A stretch of DNA of 64,000 nt, taken from Methanobacterium sp. UBA410. GTDB lineage: Archaea > Methanobacteriota > Methanobacteria > Methanobacteriales > Methanobacteriaceae. The stretch spans positions 1-64,000 of the forward strand of contig DAHH01000021.1 in the NCBI GenBank assembly GCA_002498385.1. Direction: 5' to 3'. Shown here piece after piece: positions 8,447 to 18,317 of the stretch (within the stretch, counting starts at the first letter, position 1; each line of letters begins with the position of its first letter). A model generated the notes under the pieces. The model had not been told where the DNA came from. It ran no database searches and saw only the letters and a list, made by a program, of their open reading frames with translations. Position numbers and translations under genes: made by a program.

Positions 8447-9786
8447 TATTCATACACCACCTTAACCTGTTTCAAATAACAACCACTGTTTAACGCAGCA
8501 GAGTTTACGCCATCCACAGGCGCCAGGTGCTGACTGGTTAAAAAGCTTAAAATCATGGATGGTGGAGAAATGGTAAAGGTTAAAGTTTCTAGGCCATCCT
8601 CCCCAGTGTCATCTGTGTTGTGGTCGTGGCTGTAATGCCAGCTTTGAGTATTTCCGTTTACGGTGAGCGTGGCGGGTAGGTTGCAGGCGTTTCCTTGAAC
8701 TTCAACCTGTTTAACTGCTCTGTCCTCGGTTATTGTCATGATTCCGATTTCACGGCCTGCAGCATTAGGATCAGAACTCATATCCTGGTCCTTTGGAACA
8801 TATGTGATGATTACTTGAATGTAATCCACCCAAACCTCTTTATATTTATCCAGGGTGGCAGAGTAGCTCACGGTGAAATTTGGATCATTGTATGCTGAAG
8901 GGTCTGTTGAGAAATAAGGGAGCGACCCATCTAAACTATCAAGAACTATGGTCTGCATATTGGAAGGGTCGGTTCCCTGGGCGTAATCTTTAATGGCCTC
9001 ATCCACTGGGGAATACATGCCCGCCCCAGCAATAGTTATGTAGTGCTTTGCAATGTTGAAATAGGGACTTCTAATCTTACTATTATTTGCATAACAGATT
9101 TTAACTTGAACACGACTCACAACCATGTCAGTTGGAATATTAAATCCGAAGTTGCTTGCTATTAACTGCTTAGAACCACCAACACTACCTGAATCATTTG
9201 TTGCGTGGGCCGTGTAACCATCCGCACCCTCAATGAGGCCTTGGTTGACCCACCCCCACGTCGCATTTGGTATAGAGTTATCTGAAACGGTCCCAGGGAA
9301 AGCACTAACCGTTCCACCAGTCTGAGCCGGAACATCCTTAGTCCAACACTGATAATCAATATTCCTATACAATCTGTAATCTGGACTGTAAATCGCATAA
9401 GCCGGGAGATTCACCAACTGCAACTCAAAAATAAGATCCCACTGAATCAACTGATCCGCAAATTCAGTCTCAATAAACTGAGGATAGTAAAGGGCGCCCT
9501 GCCAGGAGTTATTCCCCTCTGTTATCGTGACGATCTGGCCGTCACGTGAAACCTGAAGATCCGTCCCACCATTCATGAGTGGTTTATTGTTGATAACATC
9601 TGCAGCAATGGCCCTGAATGCTTCTATCTCATCCCTCGCATCAGCATAAAAATCATCAGGATAAGCCGCACAATGCAAAGTCACCTTGGGAAATTCAGTC
9701 CAATCAACACCGCTGGCACTATCATCCCCACCAGTTATCCACCTTGGAGTTATCCCATTTATAGTCCAATCACCATAACCCATCAC
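8446..9786 (-). CDS. Distal tail-like protein
   Basis: The protein has 446 residues. Its N-terminal 150 residues (GDWTINGITPRWITGG, FPKVTLHCAAYPDDFYADARDEIEAFRAI) alternate strands and a helix as in siphovirus distal tail (Dit-type) proteins. The middle and C-terminal parts are beta-rich, with two galactose-binding-like sandwiches (about 160-330). It directly follows the tape measure gene by 3 bp, the normal place of Dit. Assignment rests on position and fold-like pattern, not a clear motif. Confidence 0.5.
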   Translation of the reverse strand: MMGYGDWTINGITPRWITGGDDSASGVDWTEFPKVTLHCAAYPDDFYADARDEIEAFRAIAADVINNKPLMNGGTDLQVSRDGQIVTITEGNNSWQGALYYPQFIETEFADQLIQWDLIFELQLVNLPAYAIYSPDYRLYRNIDYQCWTKDVPAQTGGTVSAFPGTVSDNSIPNATWGWVNQGLIEGADGYTAHATNDSGSVGGSKQLIASNFGFNIPTDMVVSRVQVKICYANNSKIRSPYFNIAKHYITIAGAGMYSPVDEAIKDYAQGTDPSNMQTIVLDSLDGSLPYFSTDPSAYNDPNFTVSYSATLDKYKEVWVDYIQVIITYVPKDQDMSSDPNAAGREIGIMTITEDRAVKQVEVQGNACNLPATLTVNGNTQSWHYSHDHNTDDTGEDGLETLTFTISPPSMILSFLTSQHLAPVDGVNSAALNSGCYLKQVKVVYE

Positions 9787-9789
9787 ACA

Positions 9790-12700
9790 TCACCTCCTTA
9801 AAATCACAGTTGGCTTCAAACCGTTAGTTACAGCGCCTTTCTGCAGGCTTGAGGATATACTATTACCTAAAAGGTTCCCACCCTGATTCACAACATTCTT
9901 ATCAGCATTACCGTTTACCTGAACCGCTCCATCCTGTACGGTTAAATAAATAACTGTTTGACCCACCTGTGAACTGTTAATGGCTTTTGTAAGGCCTGGG
10001 TTTGAGAGGTTTGAAAGTCTTGGGAGCTGCACCATCTCATCCATATAACCTGTGAATCGTGATAAACCTGCAACTCCACCCTGGGCCAGACTTGCAGCCC
10101 AAGACTTCATGTTCTCTGCCTTAATGGTTGCTAATGGTCCCTCTTTTGGTGGGGAATGTGGAAACATGTTGGAAATCCTGGTAAAAACAGAACTTAAATT
10201 AGGTAAACCCGCCGTGATACCACCAGACAGGTTATTTATCATGGATAAACCAGTACTCCACAAGTGAGAAGAGGTTGACTGCATACTGGCCAGGAAACTA
10301 GAGGTTTTACTAGTTATTGATTCCAGGTTCACATCCAAACCGCCAAAACCAGAAGATAAACCACTGCTAAGGCCATTTATGAGTTGATTACCCCAGTTCG
10401 CCCAGTTTCCAGCAGAAACATTGCTTAAAGGGCCGGTTTTAGGTGGACTGTGGGTTTCAGTCATTCCCTGAATAACACTCAAAGCTGACCTTAAACCCGG
10501 AATACCATTTAAAATTCCTTCCTCCAAACCATGGACTATCTGGCCACCATAATTTTCCATTTTACCAGGAAGGGTTCCAAGCCACTGCATGAATTTATTC
10601 CATTCATTCTGGACCCATTGAACGGCTTCATGTTCTCCTTTCTCAATATCAGACCATTTAGGGATTGGAACCTTTGGAACGTGGCTTTCAACATAAGTTT
10701 TAAGAGCATTCCACTCATTCTGAACCCACTGTTTAGCAGGGTCCAAACCCTTTTCAACATCGGCCCAGGTAGGGACCTTCACCTTAGGAGTGTGCTGTGT
10801 AACATACTGCTGCAAACCACCCCACTTGGTTTGAACCGTATTCTTAGCAGTATCTAAACCTTGATGAATTGTAGTCCAATTCAATTTCGTATTTGGGGCA
10901 TGACTGGATACGTATTGTTTTAACTGGCCCCATTTTCCTTGAACTGTGCTTTTAGCGCCGTCTAATCCTTGGTGGATTGTACTCCAGTTCACTTTTGGAA
11001 GTTTAGAAGTTACATTACTACTTACATACTGCTGCAATTGGCCTAACTTAGTCTGCACCGTAGTTTTGGCACCATCCAAACCAGAAGTAAGACCAGACCA
11101 ACTAATTTTAGGCATCTTATAACTTGATTCTAAACTCACACCATGGCCTTTCAACCAACCAGGTAAGTTCAACTGATCTGCAAGTGAACCCGGTATGTTC
11201 TTGTTTCCTGCATTGCCTAAATCTGTTTTTAGATGGTTAATTGGATCCCAATCTGGGGCGGATGGTGTATTAAACCCTAAAACGGCCCCCATAGACATAG
11301 AACCATTAGAAACTAAGGAACCAAGATTCCCAAGACCTCCAAGACTTGCAGAACCTAAGTCAATTCCCTGCCCTTTCAACCAACCGGGGAGGTTTAATTG
11401 ATCTGCCAAGGATCCGGGAACGTTTTTGTTCCCTGCATTTCCTATGTCTTTTTTCATCTGGTTTATTGGATCCCAATCTATGAGGGGCTGGTTATTTTCA
11501 AGGTTCCATAGTGGGTTTCCAGGAAGATCCATACCTAAAAATACGCCTGCATCTGCAGCTCCCATGTTCAGCATGTCAAAAAGGGTGGTTCCTAGGCTGT
11601 AACCTACGGCTTTTCCACTTCCTACCTTAGCTGATGTATATAAACCGTTAAGGAGGGTATCTACAATTTCACCGCCACCAGGTAATTTTCCTAGGGTGCC
11701 TTTTATTCCTCCTTTGATCTTGTCAAATATTGATTCACCAGATCCTGTTGAAGATGAACCACCAGTTCCAGACCAATCTGGCTCATAGGTGCCTTCACTG
11801 TTTTTTGTCATTTCAATAGTTTTGGGTTCTTCAGTTCCACTTCCTACTGTTGGGGTTGTTCCTGTGGTTGTTCCGCTGCCAAAGATCCTGGTGTAAACGT
11901 TTGAACCATCTAAATCCCCTACTTTTAGTTTAAGATTATCAATAATACCACTTATCTTGCTGTAAGCAGTGTCCCCCTCACCTGTGTCCTTAAATATTCT
12001 ATCATAGACATCGTACCCGTTAAGTTCGTTTATCTTTGCCTTTGCATCATCAACAAAACCGGATACTTTCCCTTCTGCAGCTGTGACGGTTCCCTTTTCA
12101 TCACCAAAGATTTTACTCCAAACATCTGAATCTTTCAGTTCACCAAGTTTGGCCTTGGTATCACTGATAAAACTAGAAATCCTGGAAGATAGATCGCTTA
12201 AACTTGTGTTTACACGGCCTTCCTCATCATCTAGGAAACTCTTTGTATCTCCATAGTAGTGCTCGTAGCCATCGTCTAATATTCCAGTTATCTTTTCTTT
12301 TGTACTTTCCACTTTACTGGTTAGTTTAGTCAGTGTTTCGGAAGATGAACTTTCTATCTTATTATTGTCTCCGTAATAGTGTTCGTAGCCTTCATCAAGT
12401 ATTTCGTTTACTTTATTTTTTGTACTCTCAAATTTCTCAGTTATCTTGTCCAATGTTTCCGAGTTAGAGTCAACCGCTTTGTTATTGTCGCCGTAGTAAT
12501 GTTCGTAACCATCATCAAGTACTCCAGTTATCTTGTCCTTTGCAGATGAAACCTTACTTACCAGGTCATCCCAACTAACTCCTTGGATACGGCCTTCTTC
12601 ATCATCAAGGAATGATCCAGTTTTACCGTAGTAATGATCGTAACCCTCATCAAGTATTTCACCTATTTTATCCTTAGTACTCTCAAATTTACCAGTTATC

Positions 12701-15567
12701 TTATCTAATATCTCAGAATTAGATTCTACGGCCTTACCATTATTCCCATAGTAATGTTCATAGCCCTCATCGAGAATTTTGCCTATCTTATCTTTTGTAT
12801 CCTCAAATTTACTAGTTATTTTGTCCAAGGTTTCAGAGTTAGATTCAATAGTTTTACTGTTGTTACCATAATAGTGTTCATAACCCTCATCAAGGATTTT
12901 AGTTATCTTGTTTTTGGTATCCTCAACCTTATTAACTAACTCATCAAGGTTAAACCCTCGAATACGGCCTTCCTCATCATCAAGGAATGATCCAGTTTTA
13001 CCGTAGTAATGATCGTAACCCTCATCAAGTATTTCACCTATTTTATCCTTAGTACTCTCAACTTTCTCGGTGATCTTGTCCAGGGTTTCAGAAGATGATT
13101 CTACGGTCTTATCATTATTCCCATAGTAATGTTCATAGCCCTCATCAAGGATTTCACTTATCCTATTTTTTGCAGATGAAACCTTATTCACAAGATCATC
13201 AAGATTAAAACCCCTAATTGCACCCTCTTCATCATCTAAGAAGGATCCCGTTTTACCGTAATAGTGTTCATAGCCCTTGTCTAATATTTCACCGATCTTG
13301 TCTTTTGCACCCTCAACATCCTCAGTTATCTTGTCCAATGTTTCAGAAGAAGTGTTCTCTACATTATTCGAGGTGCCATAATAATATTCATAGCCTTCAT
13401 CCAGAAATCCATCCACTTTGTTAATAGACTCTTTAACTTTCCCAGTTACTTTATCTAAATTTTCAGAAGACTCAGAAGCTGACTCAGAACCACCGTAATA
13501 ATGCTCATAACCTTCATCAAGTCCGGTTGATATGGCACCTTTTAATTCAGCCAATTTGGACTTTGTATTATCAACAAAGGAACCTATCCTAGCTTCAGCC
13601 TGATCAAGAATACTGAAATTCAAACTACCTTTCTCATCACCAAAAAGCATCTTCCAAACATTAGACTCTTTCAACTCACCCAATTTAGTTTTAGTTTTCT
13701 CAACAAAACTATTAACATCACCTTCAGCCTTCAATTCGCCAGCTTCATCTGAAACAATCTCAAACTTAGTTTGAACAGTCTCTTTTACGGTTTTATCACC
13801 AAAGACTTTTTCATCCCATTCTTCAAGAGGATTTTTAATATCCCCAGTGCCTTTAAGCTCCTGGATTTTACTTATTAAACCTTGAACAGCATCTTTGATC
13901 TCAAGTAGTCCACCCCCTACCTTCTTAACAATAGGGATTGCTACTGCTAAACCTCCAACGATTAAACTAATTTTCCCGATAAGTTCATAATCCCAATCAG
14001 GTAAAGGAAAATTTATAATTTTATTCCATAATTTCTGTACTTCAGATCCAAGAGTTATTGTTTGGGCATTTGTTTGGCTCATTGCATCTGTTGTTTTGTT
14101 TGCAGAGTCTGTTGTGGCCTGTCCTGCATCCTGTGCACTTTCTTTAAGAAGGCCAAAGGTTAATGCTCCTCTACTTCCAAACAAATCTATTAAAGCTTCA
14201 TTTTTACTTATTCCATAAGCTGCCTGAAATTGTGCATCCGTCATTGTAGAAGTTTTTTGAGTAACTTCATCCATAATGTCTGCAACGCTTCTAAAACTGC
14301 CATCTGCATTTTTGGCGTCAATATGCATTGCATCCAAGGCCACTTTTGCATTGGATTTTTCATAAGAAGTGGAGGTAAGCTGTTTTTGTAGGGATTTAGC
14401 ACCAATGGTAAGAGCGCTTACAGCGGAACTTGCGCTTACTCCTACCTGGTCGAATGCACTTATATAATTTGTAATTTCTTCTGCATTGAACCCTACTGAT
14501 TTTAAGGTTCTAAGTGACCCTGTCAATGCATTTAAGGCTTCTGTAGGAGTAGAAACTTTTAAATTCAAAAAAGCTTCATTTAAATAAGAAGTTACATCTG
14601 CAGCGTCTTGGCCGTGTAATCCATAAGTTGCTATGATTGAACTAAGATCATACATTGCAGTATCTGTATCAATAGCTCCAGTTTTGATTAATTTAAAAGC
14701 AGCTGGTAATTCTGCAGCAACATCATCCGCATTTTTTAAACCCTTTGCTAAGATGTAAAAACCCTCTGATGATTCTTCAGTTGGCATGTAAGGAGCTAAC
14801 TGAGCTAATGATGATCTTAATGCATTAACATTGGATGTGGTAACTGGTACTCCTTCATAGTACAATGCTTTTTCTAAGGATCTTTCAGTTCCCATCCTTT
14901 TTGCTTCAACATCAACAGCAGCAATGGCTGATGTAATCCCAGTAATGGCTGCGGCAGCATTTGAACTTGAAGAAGCCGATTCATCTATACTGTCAGAATC
15001 TACTTCAGGAGTTACAGTTGTATCGTTCAGATCTTCAAGGTCTTCTCTTAGTTCATCAGCTTTTTCTAACGCGTCCCCCTGAAGATCTGCCTCTGGAGTG
15101 GCAACTTCACCATCTAGCTCGGTCATATCCTCTTTGAGGGTTTCCACGTTTTCTAACGCGTCTCCCCCTAAATTTGCTTCAGGGTTGGCTGTTTCACTAT
15201 CTAAATCAGTCATGTCTGATTTGAGAGTTTCAACATCTTCCTGTGCATCTCCCTCAAGGTTTGCCTCAGGGTTTATTATTTCATTATCAATGCTCGTTAA
15301 GTCAGATTGAAGGGTTTCAACACTTTCTTGTGCATTCCCTTCTAAATTTGCTTCAGGGTTGGACTCTTCATCATTTAAACGTGTTAAACTGTCAATTAAA
15401 CTATTTACTTGGTCTAAGGCATCACCGGTTAAGTTTATATCAATATCTTGGGACTGTGGAAGGTCTACAAGTTGGTCGGCGATCTCGGTCAACCCATCTG
15501 TGATGTCATCAACATTCATTTCTGTGGTTATACCAAGGGTTTTATCTCCCATTTCTTTCAACTCCAT
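9790..15567 (-). CDS. Tail tape measure protein with tandem repeats
   Basis: The protein has 1925 residues; a start at 15549 (Met7, preceded by GGAG) is also possible. The N-terminus holds five NPEANLEGDAQE-type repeats (about 60-190). A TP901-type tape measure core follows (about 200-500), then a hydrophobic segment near 529-545. Residues about 680-1110 contain eleven copies of a GYEHYYG-type unit. Two copies of an IDWDPINQMKKD/NLPGWLKG unit come next. Near 1490-1670 are five roughly 37-residue repeats with WTTIHQGLDGAK and KWGQLQQYV. The end has the HSPPKEGPL motif seen in many tape measures. It sets tail length and threads the tube. Confidence 0.9.
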   Translation of the reverse strand: MELKEMGDKTLGITTEMNVDDITDGLTEIADQLVDLPQSQDIDINLTGDALDQVNSLIDSLTRLNDEESNPEANLEGNAQESVETLQSDLTSIDNEIINPEANLEGDAQEDVETLKSDMTDLDSETANPEANLGGDALENVETLKEDMTELDGEVATPEADLQGDALEKADELREDLEDLNDTTVTPEVDSDSIDESASSSSNAAAAITGITSAIAAVDVEAKRMGTERSLEKALYYEGVPVTTSNVNALRSSLAQLAPYMPTEESSEGFYILAKGLKNADDVAAELPAAFKLIKTGAIDTDTAMYDLSSIIATYGLHGQDAADVTSYLNEAFLNLKVSTPTEALNALTGSLRTLKSVGFNAEEITNYISAFDQVGVSASSAVSALTIGAKSLQKQLTSTSYEKSNAKVALDAMHIDAKNADGSFRSVADIMDEVTQKTSTMTDAQFQAAYGISKNEALIDLFGSRGALTFGLLKESAQDAGQATTDSANKTTDAMSQTNAQTITLGSEVQKLWNKIINFPLPDWDYELIGKISLIVGGLAVAIPIVKKVGGGLLEIKDAVQGLISKIQELKGTGDIKNPLEEWDEKVFGDKTVKETVQTKFEIVSDEAGELKAEGDVNSFVEKTKTKLGELKESNVWKMLFGDEKGSLNFSILDQAEARIGSFVDNTKSKLAELKGAISTGLDEGYEHYYGGSESASESSENLDKVTGKVKESINKVDGFLDEGYEYYYGTSNNVENTSSETLDKITEDVEGAKDKIGEILDKGYEHYYGKTGSFLDDEEGAIRGFNLDDLVNKVSSAKNRISEILDEGYEHYYGNNDKTVESSSETLDKITEKVESTKDKIGEILDEGYDHYYGKTGSFLDDEEGRIRGFNLDELVNKVEDTKNKITKILDEGYEHYYGNNSKTIESNSETLDKITSKFEDTKDKIGKILDEGYEHYYGNNGKAVESNSEILDKITGKFESTKDKIGEILDEGYDHYYGKTGSFLDDEEGRIQGVSWDDLVSKVSSAKDKITGVLDDGYEHYYGDNNKAVDSNSETLDKITEKFESTKNKVNEILDEGYEHYYGDNNKIESSSSETLTKLTSKVESTKEKITGILDDGYEHYYGDTKSFLDDEEGRVNTSLSDLSSRISSFISDTKAKLGELKDSDVWSKIFGDEKGTVTAAEGKVSGFVDDAKAKINELNGYDVYDRIFKDTGEGDTAYSKISGIIDNLKLKVGDLDGSNVYTRIFGSGTTTGTTPTVGSGTEEPKTIEMTKNSEGTYEPDWSGTGGSSSTGSGESIFDKIKGGIKGTLGKLPGGGEIVDTLLNGLYTSAKVGSGKAVGYSLGTTLFDMLNMGAADAGVFLGMDLPGNPLWNLENNQPLIDWDPINQMKKDIGNAGNKNVPGSLADQLNLPGWLKGQGIDLGSASLGGLGNLGSLVSNGSMSMGAVLGFNTPSAPDWDPINHLKTDLGNAGNKNIPGSLADQLNLPGWLKGHGVSLESSYKMPKISWSGLTSGLDGAKTTVQTKLGQLQQYVSSNVTSKLPKVNWSTIHQGLDGAKSTVQGKWGQLKQYVSSHAPNTKLNWTTIHQGLDTAKNTVQTKWGGLQQYVTQHTPKVKVPTWADVEKGLDPAKQWVQNEWNALKTYVESHVPKVPIPKWSDIEKGEHEAVQWVQNEWNKFMQWLGTLPGKMENYGGQIVHGLEEGILNGIPGLRSALSVIQGMTETHSPPKTGPLSNVSAGNWANWGNQLINGLSSGLSSGFGGLDVNLESITSKTSSFLASMQSTSSHLWSTGLSMINNLSGGITAGLPNLSSVFTRISNMFPHSPPKEGPLATIKAENMKSWAASLAQGGVAGLSRFTGYMDEMVQLPRLSNLSNPGLTKAINSSQVGQTVIYLTVQDGAVQVNGNADKNVVNQGGNLLGNSISSSLQKGAVTNGLKPTVILRR
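12240..13520 (-). repeat. Coding tandem repeat array in the tape measure gene
   Basis: Eleven units encode a helix ending in ILDEGYEHYYG. There are two unit types: one of about 39 aa (SETLDKIT..E.TKDKIG) and one of about 45 aa carrying KTGSFLDDEEGRIRGFNLD. DNA copies starting near 12593 and 12963 are identical but for one base over about 100 nt, so duplication or gene conversion was recent. Confidence 0.85.
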
Positions 15568-15641
15568 TGGGCTTTGATGAAAAAAAGTAAATAATAGAAA
15601 TCATGAGAAAAAATAATAACTAAAAAGAGAGGATCTTAAAA

Positions 15642-16046
15642 ATGAAAATAGGATATTTAGTGTGTACCAAATGCGGTAGCTACTATGAAATCCAACCACA
15701 AGACCATCCAGATGAATTCAGCGGGAAATGTGAATGCGGTGGAAACATAAAATTTGTCAGATACAATGATTTTAATGATACTAACCGTAAAATTGGTGCA
15801 GGCTCTCCTTGGGAAATAAAAAGAAGAAGAGATAAAGGAGAGATAGTTGTGAATATAATTGCTGGGGGCATACCGTTTATATTAGGGTTATCCTGTTTTT
15901 ATTTTGTATTTTGTGATTGGAAATCTCTTAATTATGGTTATACAGAAGATATATTTTTTTTAATATTGTTAGGTATAGGCTTGTGCTTCATCGGTATTCT
16001 TGGGATGTTTGGTGGTTTTGTACCTAAAAAGGATAGAGGTAGTTAA
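15642..16046 (+). CDS. Zinc-ribbon membrane protein, 134 aa
   Basis: The N-terminal ribbon YLVCTKCGSYYEIQ...KCECGG (Cys 9, 12, 31, 33) is followed by a basic linker and two hydrophobic helices (about 68-90 and 105-125). The same domain opens the 249-aa protein at 16755 and a 25-aa remnant at 35461. RBS GAGAGGA precedes the ATG. It is on the opposite strand from the late operon and starts 74 bp from the tape measure gene, so it is probably an independently expressed cargo gene. Confidence 0.7.
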   Translation: MKIGYLVCTKCGSYYEIQPQDHPDEFSGKCECGGNIKFVRYNDFNDTNRKIGAGSPWEIKRRRDKGEIVVNIIAGGIPFILGLSCFYFVFCDWKSLNYGYTEDIFFLILLGIGLCFIGILGMFGGFVPKKDRGS

Positions 16047-16643
16047 ATGAAATTAATGAAATATGTTTTTTTAATTGTTGTTTTAGCGTTGGTGGCTTTT
16101 TTTATGTTTGGATCCTCTTCAACGGCATATAATAACCAGTATTATTCATTTAATTATCCTAATAATTGGACTAAGGAAACTGACACAAATAATTCATATG
16201 AAACTACTTCTGTATTAGTCCCAAATTATTCTAACTTGGAACATCAAGTTAATATTGCCATAAGTGGTCCAGAAAATGAATCTATTGATTACAATTTGAA
16301 CAGTTCTCGTGACTTATTTATGTCTACCAATAGCAAAGTTTTCCCAAATGAATCATATTTTGAGGATAAAGATCTAGTCAGTGACCCTGAATTCAAAGTA
16401 TTGATAAACAAAACAATCAGAGTGAATGGCATGAATGGTTTTGATGTGGCTACTTATGATGCATCCCCTTGGTATTTGAATTCCCCTCATGAAGTTGTAG
16501 AAGAAGTCATGTTACAGAAGGGAACTAAAGTTTATACATTAAGGTTAACATGTTCTCCTATGGCCATAACCCAAGATCCTAATATATTCAATACCACCCA
16601 CAAAGAGTTTGAAAGTGTTGTAACCAGCTTTAAAGGAAAATAA
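16047..16643 (+). CDS. PsbP-like secreted or membrane-anchored protein
   Basis: The protein has 198 residues. An N-terminal hydrophobic helix (about 5-22) is followed by YNNQYYSFNYPNNWTKE, the start of the PsbP/DUF1795-like fold common in secreted proteins of Methanobacteriales. The body is alternating strands with several N-glycosylation-like NxS/T sites. Its ATG follows the stop of the preceding gene with no gap, and AGAGGTAG serves as RBS, so the two are coupled. It probably faces the outside of the cell. Confidence 0.65.
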   Translation: MKLMKYVFLIVVLALVAFFMFGSSSTAYNNQYYSFNYPNNWTKETDTNNSYETTSVLVPNYSNLEHQVNIAISGPENESIDYNLNSSRDLFMSTNSKVFPNESYFEDKDLVSDPEFKVLINKTIRVNGMNGFDVATYDASPWYLNSPHEVVEEVMLQKGTKVYTLRLTCSPMAITQDPNIFNTTHKEFESVVTSFKGK

Positions 16644-16754
16644 CTTTTAAATTTCATTCTTTGCGTTTCTCTAATTTTTTGGATTTAGAAAGAAATAGAA
16701 AGAAATATACATAATTTGATAAGATTAATTCATAAAGTACGGGGAGGTGATTAA

Positions 16755-17504
16755 GTGGGTTATTTGAAGTGTGATAAGTGTGGTGGTTCCTATGAACTAC
16801 AAGAAGGGGAATCTCCTGAGGATTTTAGTGATAAATGTGAGTGTGGTGGAACTTTAAGATATGTTGAAAATCTTGATACAAATTTTAGTGATGAATTGCC
16901 TAAAAAGAAGATTACTAAGAAATCTTTAGCTGTGATTGGTTGTTCTGTTTTTGTTTTGATTCTTGTTGGAGCTTTTATTATTTATCCGGCTTATGCTTCT
17001 GCTATGTATAATTATCATTTTGGTGAAGCTAATAAAGATATTAGTAATGCTAAAGCTGCTTCTTCACAGGTGGATGCGTTGAATAAACCTTTAGATTCTG
17101 ATATTCAGTCAACAGAAGAAAGTCAGAATTATACTGAAAAAGCCATTAAGGAATTTCAATCTATGTCTTATTATGCTCCTGACAAACCTTCTAAGGAATA
17201 TGCAGATCTACGTTCCAAACAGTTCCAAGAGGTTGATCAATGGGATAACATCTCTATACGGACTTTCCAAAATATGCAATCAAGTGGAACTTTGGCAGTG
17301 GCTTTAACTTTCCAGTCAACATCTGCACCACAAATATACTCAATTCAAACAGATATCACAAGTTATCAGGATCAAATCGTCCAGCTTGTTGAAAGTAATC
17401 CTAACTTAAAACAACGCAGAATTGATGTGTTAGGGGAAGATACTGCTAGTAAACTGGGAACATATAATTTTAATGATAGTTCCAACTCAGTTTACTTTGC
17501 TTGA
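16755..17504 (+). CDS. Zinc-ribbon membrane protein with extracytoplasmic domain
   Basis: The protein has 249 residues and a GTG start preceded by the strong RBS GGGGAGGTGA (16741-16750). The N-terminal ribbon [14 protein letters not shown]...KCECGG (Cys 6, 9, 28, 30) is paralogous to the 134-aa gene at 15642. One membrane helix lies at about 57-80. The remaining 165 residues are helical and charged and probably lie outside the membrane. Its last 18 bp overlap the 3' end of the convergent frameshift ORF (17487). Likely cargo. Confidence 0.7.
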   Translation: MGYLKCDKCGGSYELQEGESPEDFSDKCECGGTLRYVENLDTNFSDELPKKKITKKSLAVIGCSVFVLILVGAFIIYPAYASAMYNYHFGEANKDISNAKAASSQVDALNKPLDSDIQSTEESQNYTEKAIKEFQSMSYYAPDKPSKEYADLRSKQFQEVDQWDNISIRTFQNMQSSGTLAVALTFQSTSAPQIYSIQTDITSYQDQIVQLVESNPNLKQRRIDVLGEDTASKLGTYNFNDSSNSVYFA

Positions 17505-18265
17505 ATCCTCACATATTTTGCTTTTTTTCATTTTTGCCCTTAAATCCCTTTTTAGTTTGTTGTTCTTCTCTTTAATTCGTTTAACTTCCGCTTCAGCCTC
17601 TTCTGGGTCTAGTTCATGTTTTTCTGGTGGTTGTTGTGATTGTATTATGTCATTTATTGTTGTGAGTTCTAGTTCCCAGGTGTATTCTAGTGTCCATCCT
17701 GAGTTGTAGGCTATTCCTGCGATTAGTTGGCGGAAGTTTTGGATGTCCTCTTGGAGGCTTATTTCTTTTTTCTTCCCTTTTTTCCTGCTTTCCCCTTCAC
17801 ATCACCTTTGAAGTCTGGATTATCTGATGATATTTTTGCCATGACTTGATGGATCCGTGTAATGTCTACCTCGTCAACTTCTATGTCTGGTTTTTTGTCT
17901 ATCTCTCCAGTATTCAAACCAGGATAATAGAAACGTTTGATCCCTCTTTGAGCAAGTATGTAAACAATTTTTTGCATATCTGCTTTTATATCAATCATTT
18001 CATTCTGTAATTTATTCAGTTCTTTTAATTCATCTTTTGACCAGTCGGAATCAGTTGTATCCTCTGTTTTATTTGTAGTTAACCTATTCAGTTTTATTGA
18101 TAGTTCGCTGACTCTTGTACCTATTTTTTCGAGTGTGCGAACGTGAGCATAATCATTGCCTCGGTAGCCTTTTATTTCGACTTTATTTCCGTTAATATCG
18201 AGTGTTTCGGTTCTGTATAGTTTTGGAATTTCAATTTCAGTGTTCATTTTTAAATCAAACTCCAT
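17487..18265 (-). CDS. Tail assembly chaperone, -1 frameshift product (gpGT-like)
   Basis: The 168-aa ORF ends at TAA 17759-17761. The -1 frame continues without a stop to TGA 17487-17489 and adds EIS plus 89 residues ([20 protein letters not shown]...), giving about 259 aa. The extension contains [12 protein letters not shown] and a charged C-terminus, like the T domain of lambda-type GT chaperones. It has no start codon or RBS of its own. Position between major tail protein and tape measure is diagnostic for G/GT genes. Confidence 0.8.
17759..18265 (-). CDS. Tail assembly chaperone, unshifted product (gpG-like)
   Basis: The protein has 168 residues and lies just downstream of the major tail protein gene. 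It is mostly helical with a strong coiled-coil-like stretch at about 55-115 and a Lys-rich end (GKKGRKKK) created by the slippery runs. In lambda-like systems the unshifted form is made in excess over the fusion, and both coat the tape measure during tail assembly. The start MEFDLK or MNTEIE (residue 7) cannot be settled. Confidence 0.75.
   Translation of the reverse strand: MEFDLKMNTEIEIPKLYRTETLDINGNKVEIKGYRGNDYAHVRTLEKIGTRVSELSIKLNRLTTNKTEDTTDSDWSKDELKELNKLQNEMIDIKADMQKIVYILAQRGIKRFYYPGLNTGEIDKKPDIEVDEVDITRIHQVMAKISSDNPDFKGDVKGKAGKKGRKKK
17765..17783 (-). promoter_or_regulatory. Tandem slippery heptamers for -1 frameshifting
   Basis: Read on the minus strand in the zero frame, the codons are GGA AAA AAG GGA AGA AAA AAG AAA TAA. 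This gives two A-AAA-AAG heptamers, at 17777-17783 and 17765-17771, the same heptamer used in E. coli dnaX. Slipping at either leads into the -1 ORF. No clear downstream pseudoknot was identified by eye. Confidence 0.75.
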
Positions 18266-18317
18266 ATAAAAGTTTTTTTTAATCTTAAAAAAAAATTAGA
18301 AAAAATAGTAAAGTAAT

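Noticed and set aside
9162..9398. 78-codon minus ORF inside the distal tail gene
   Set aside because: Shadow frame with no RBS and improbable composition.
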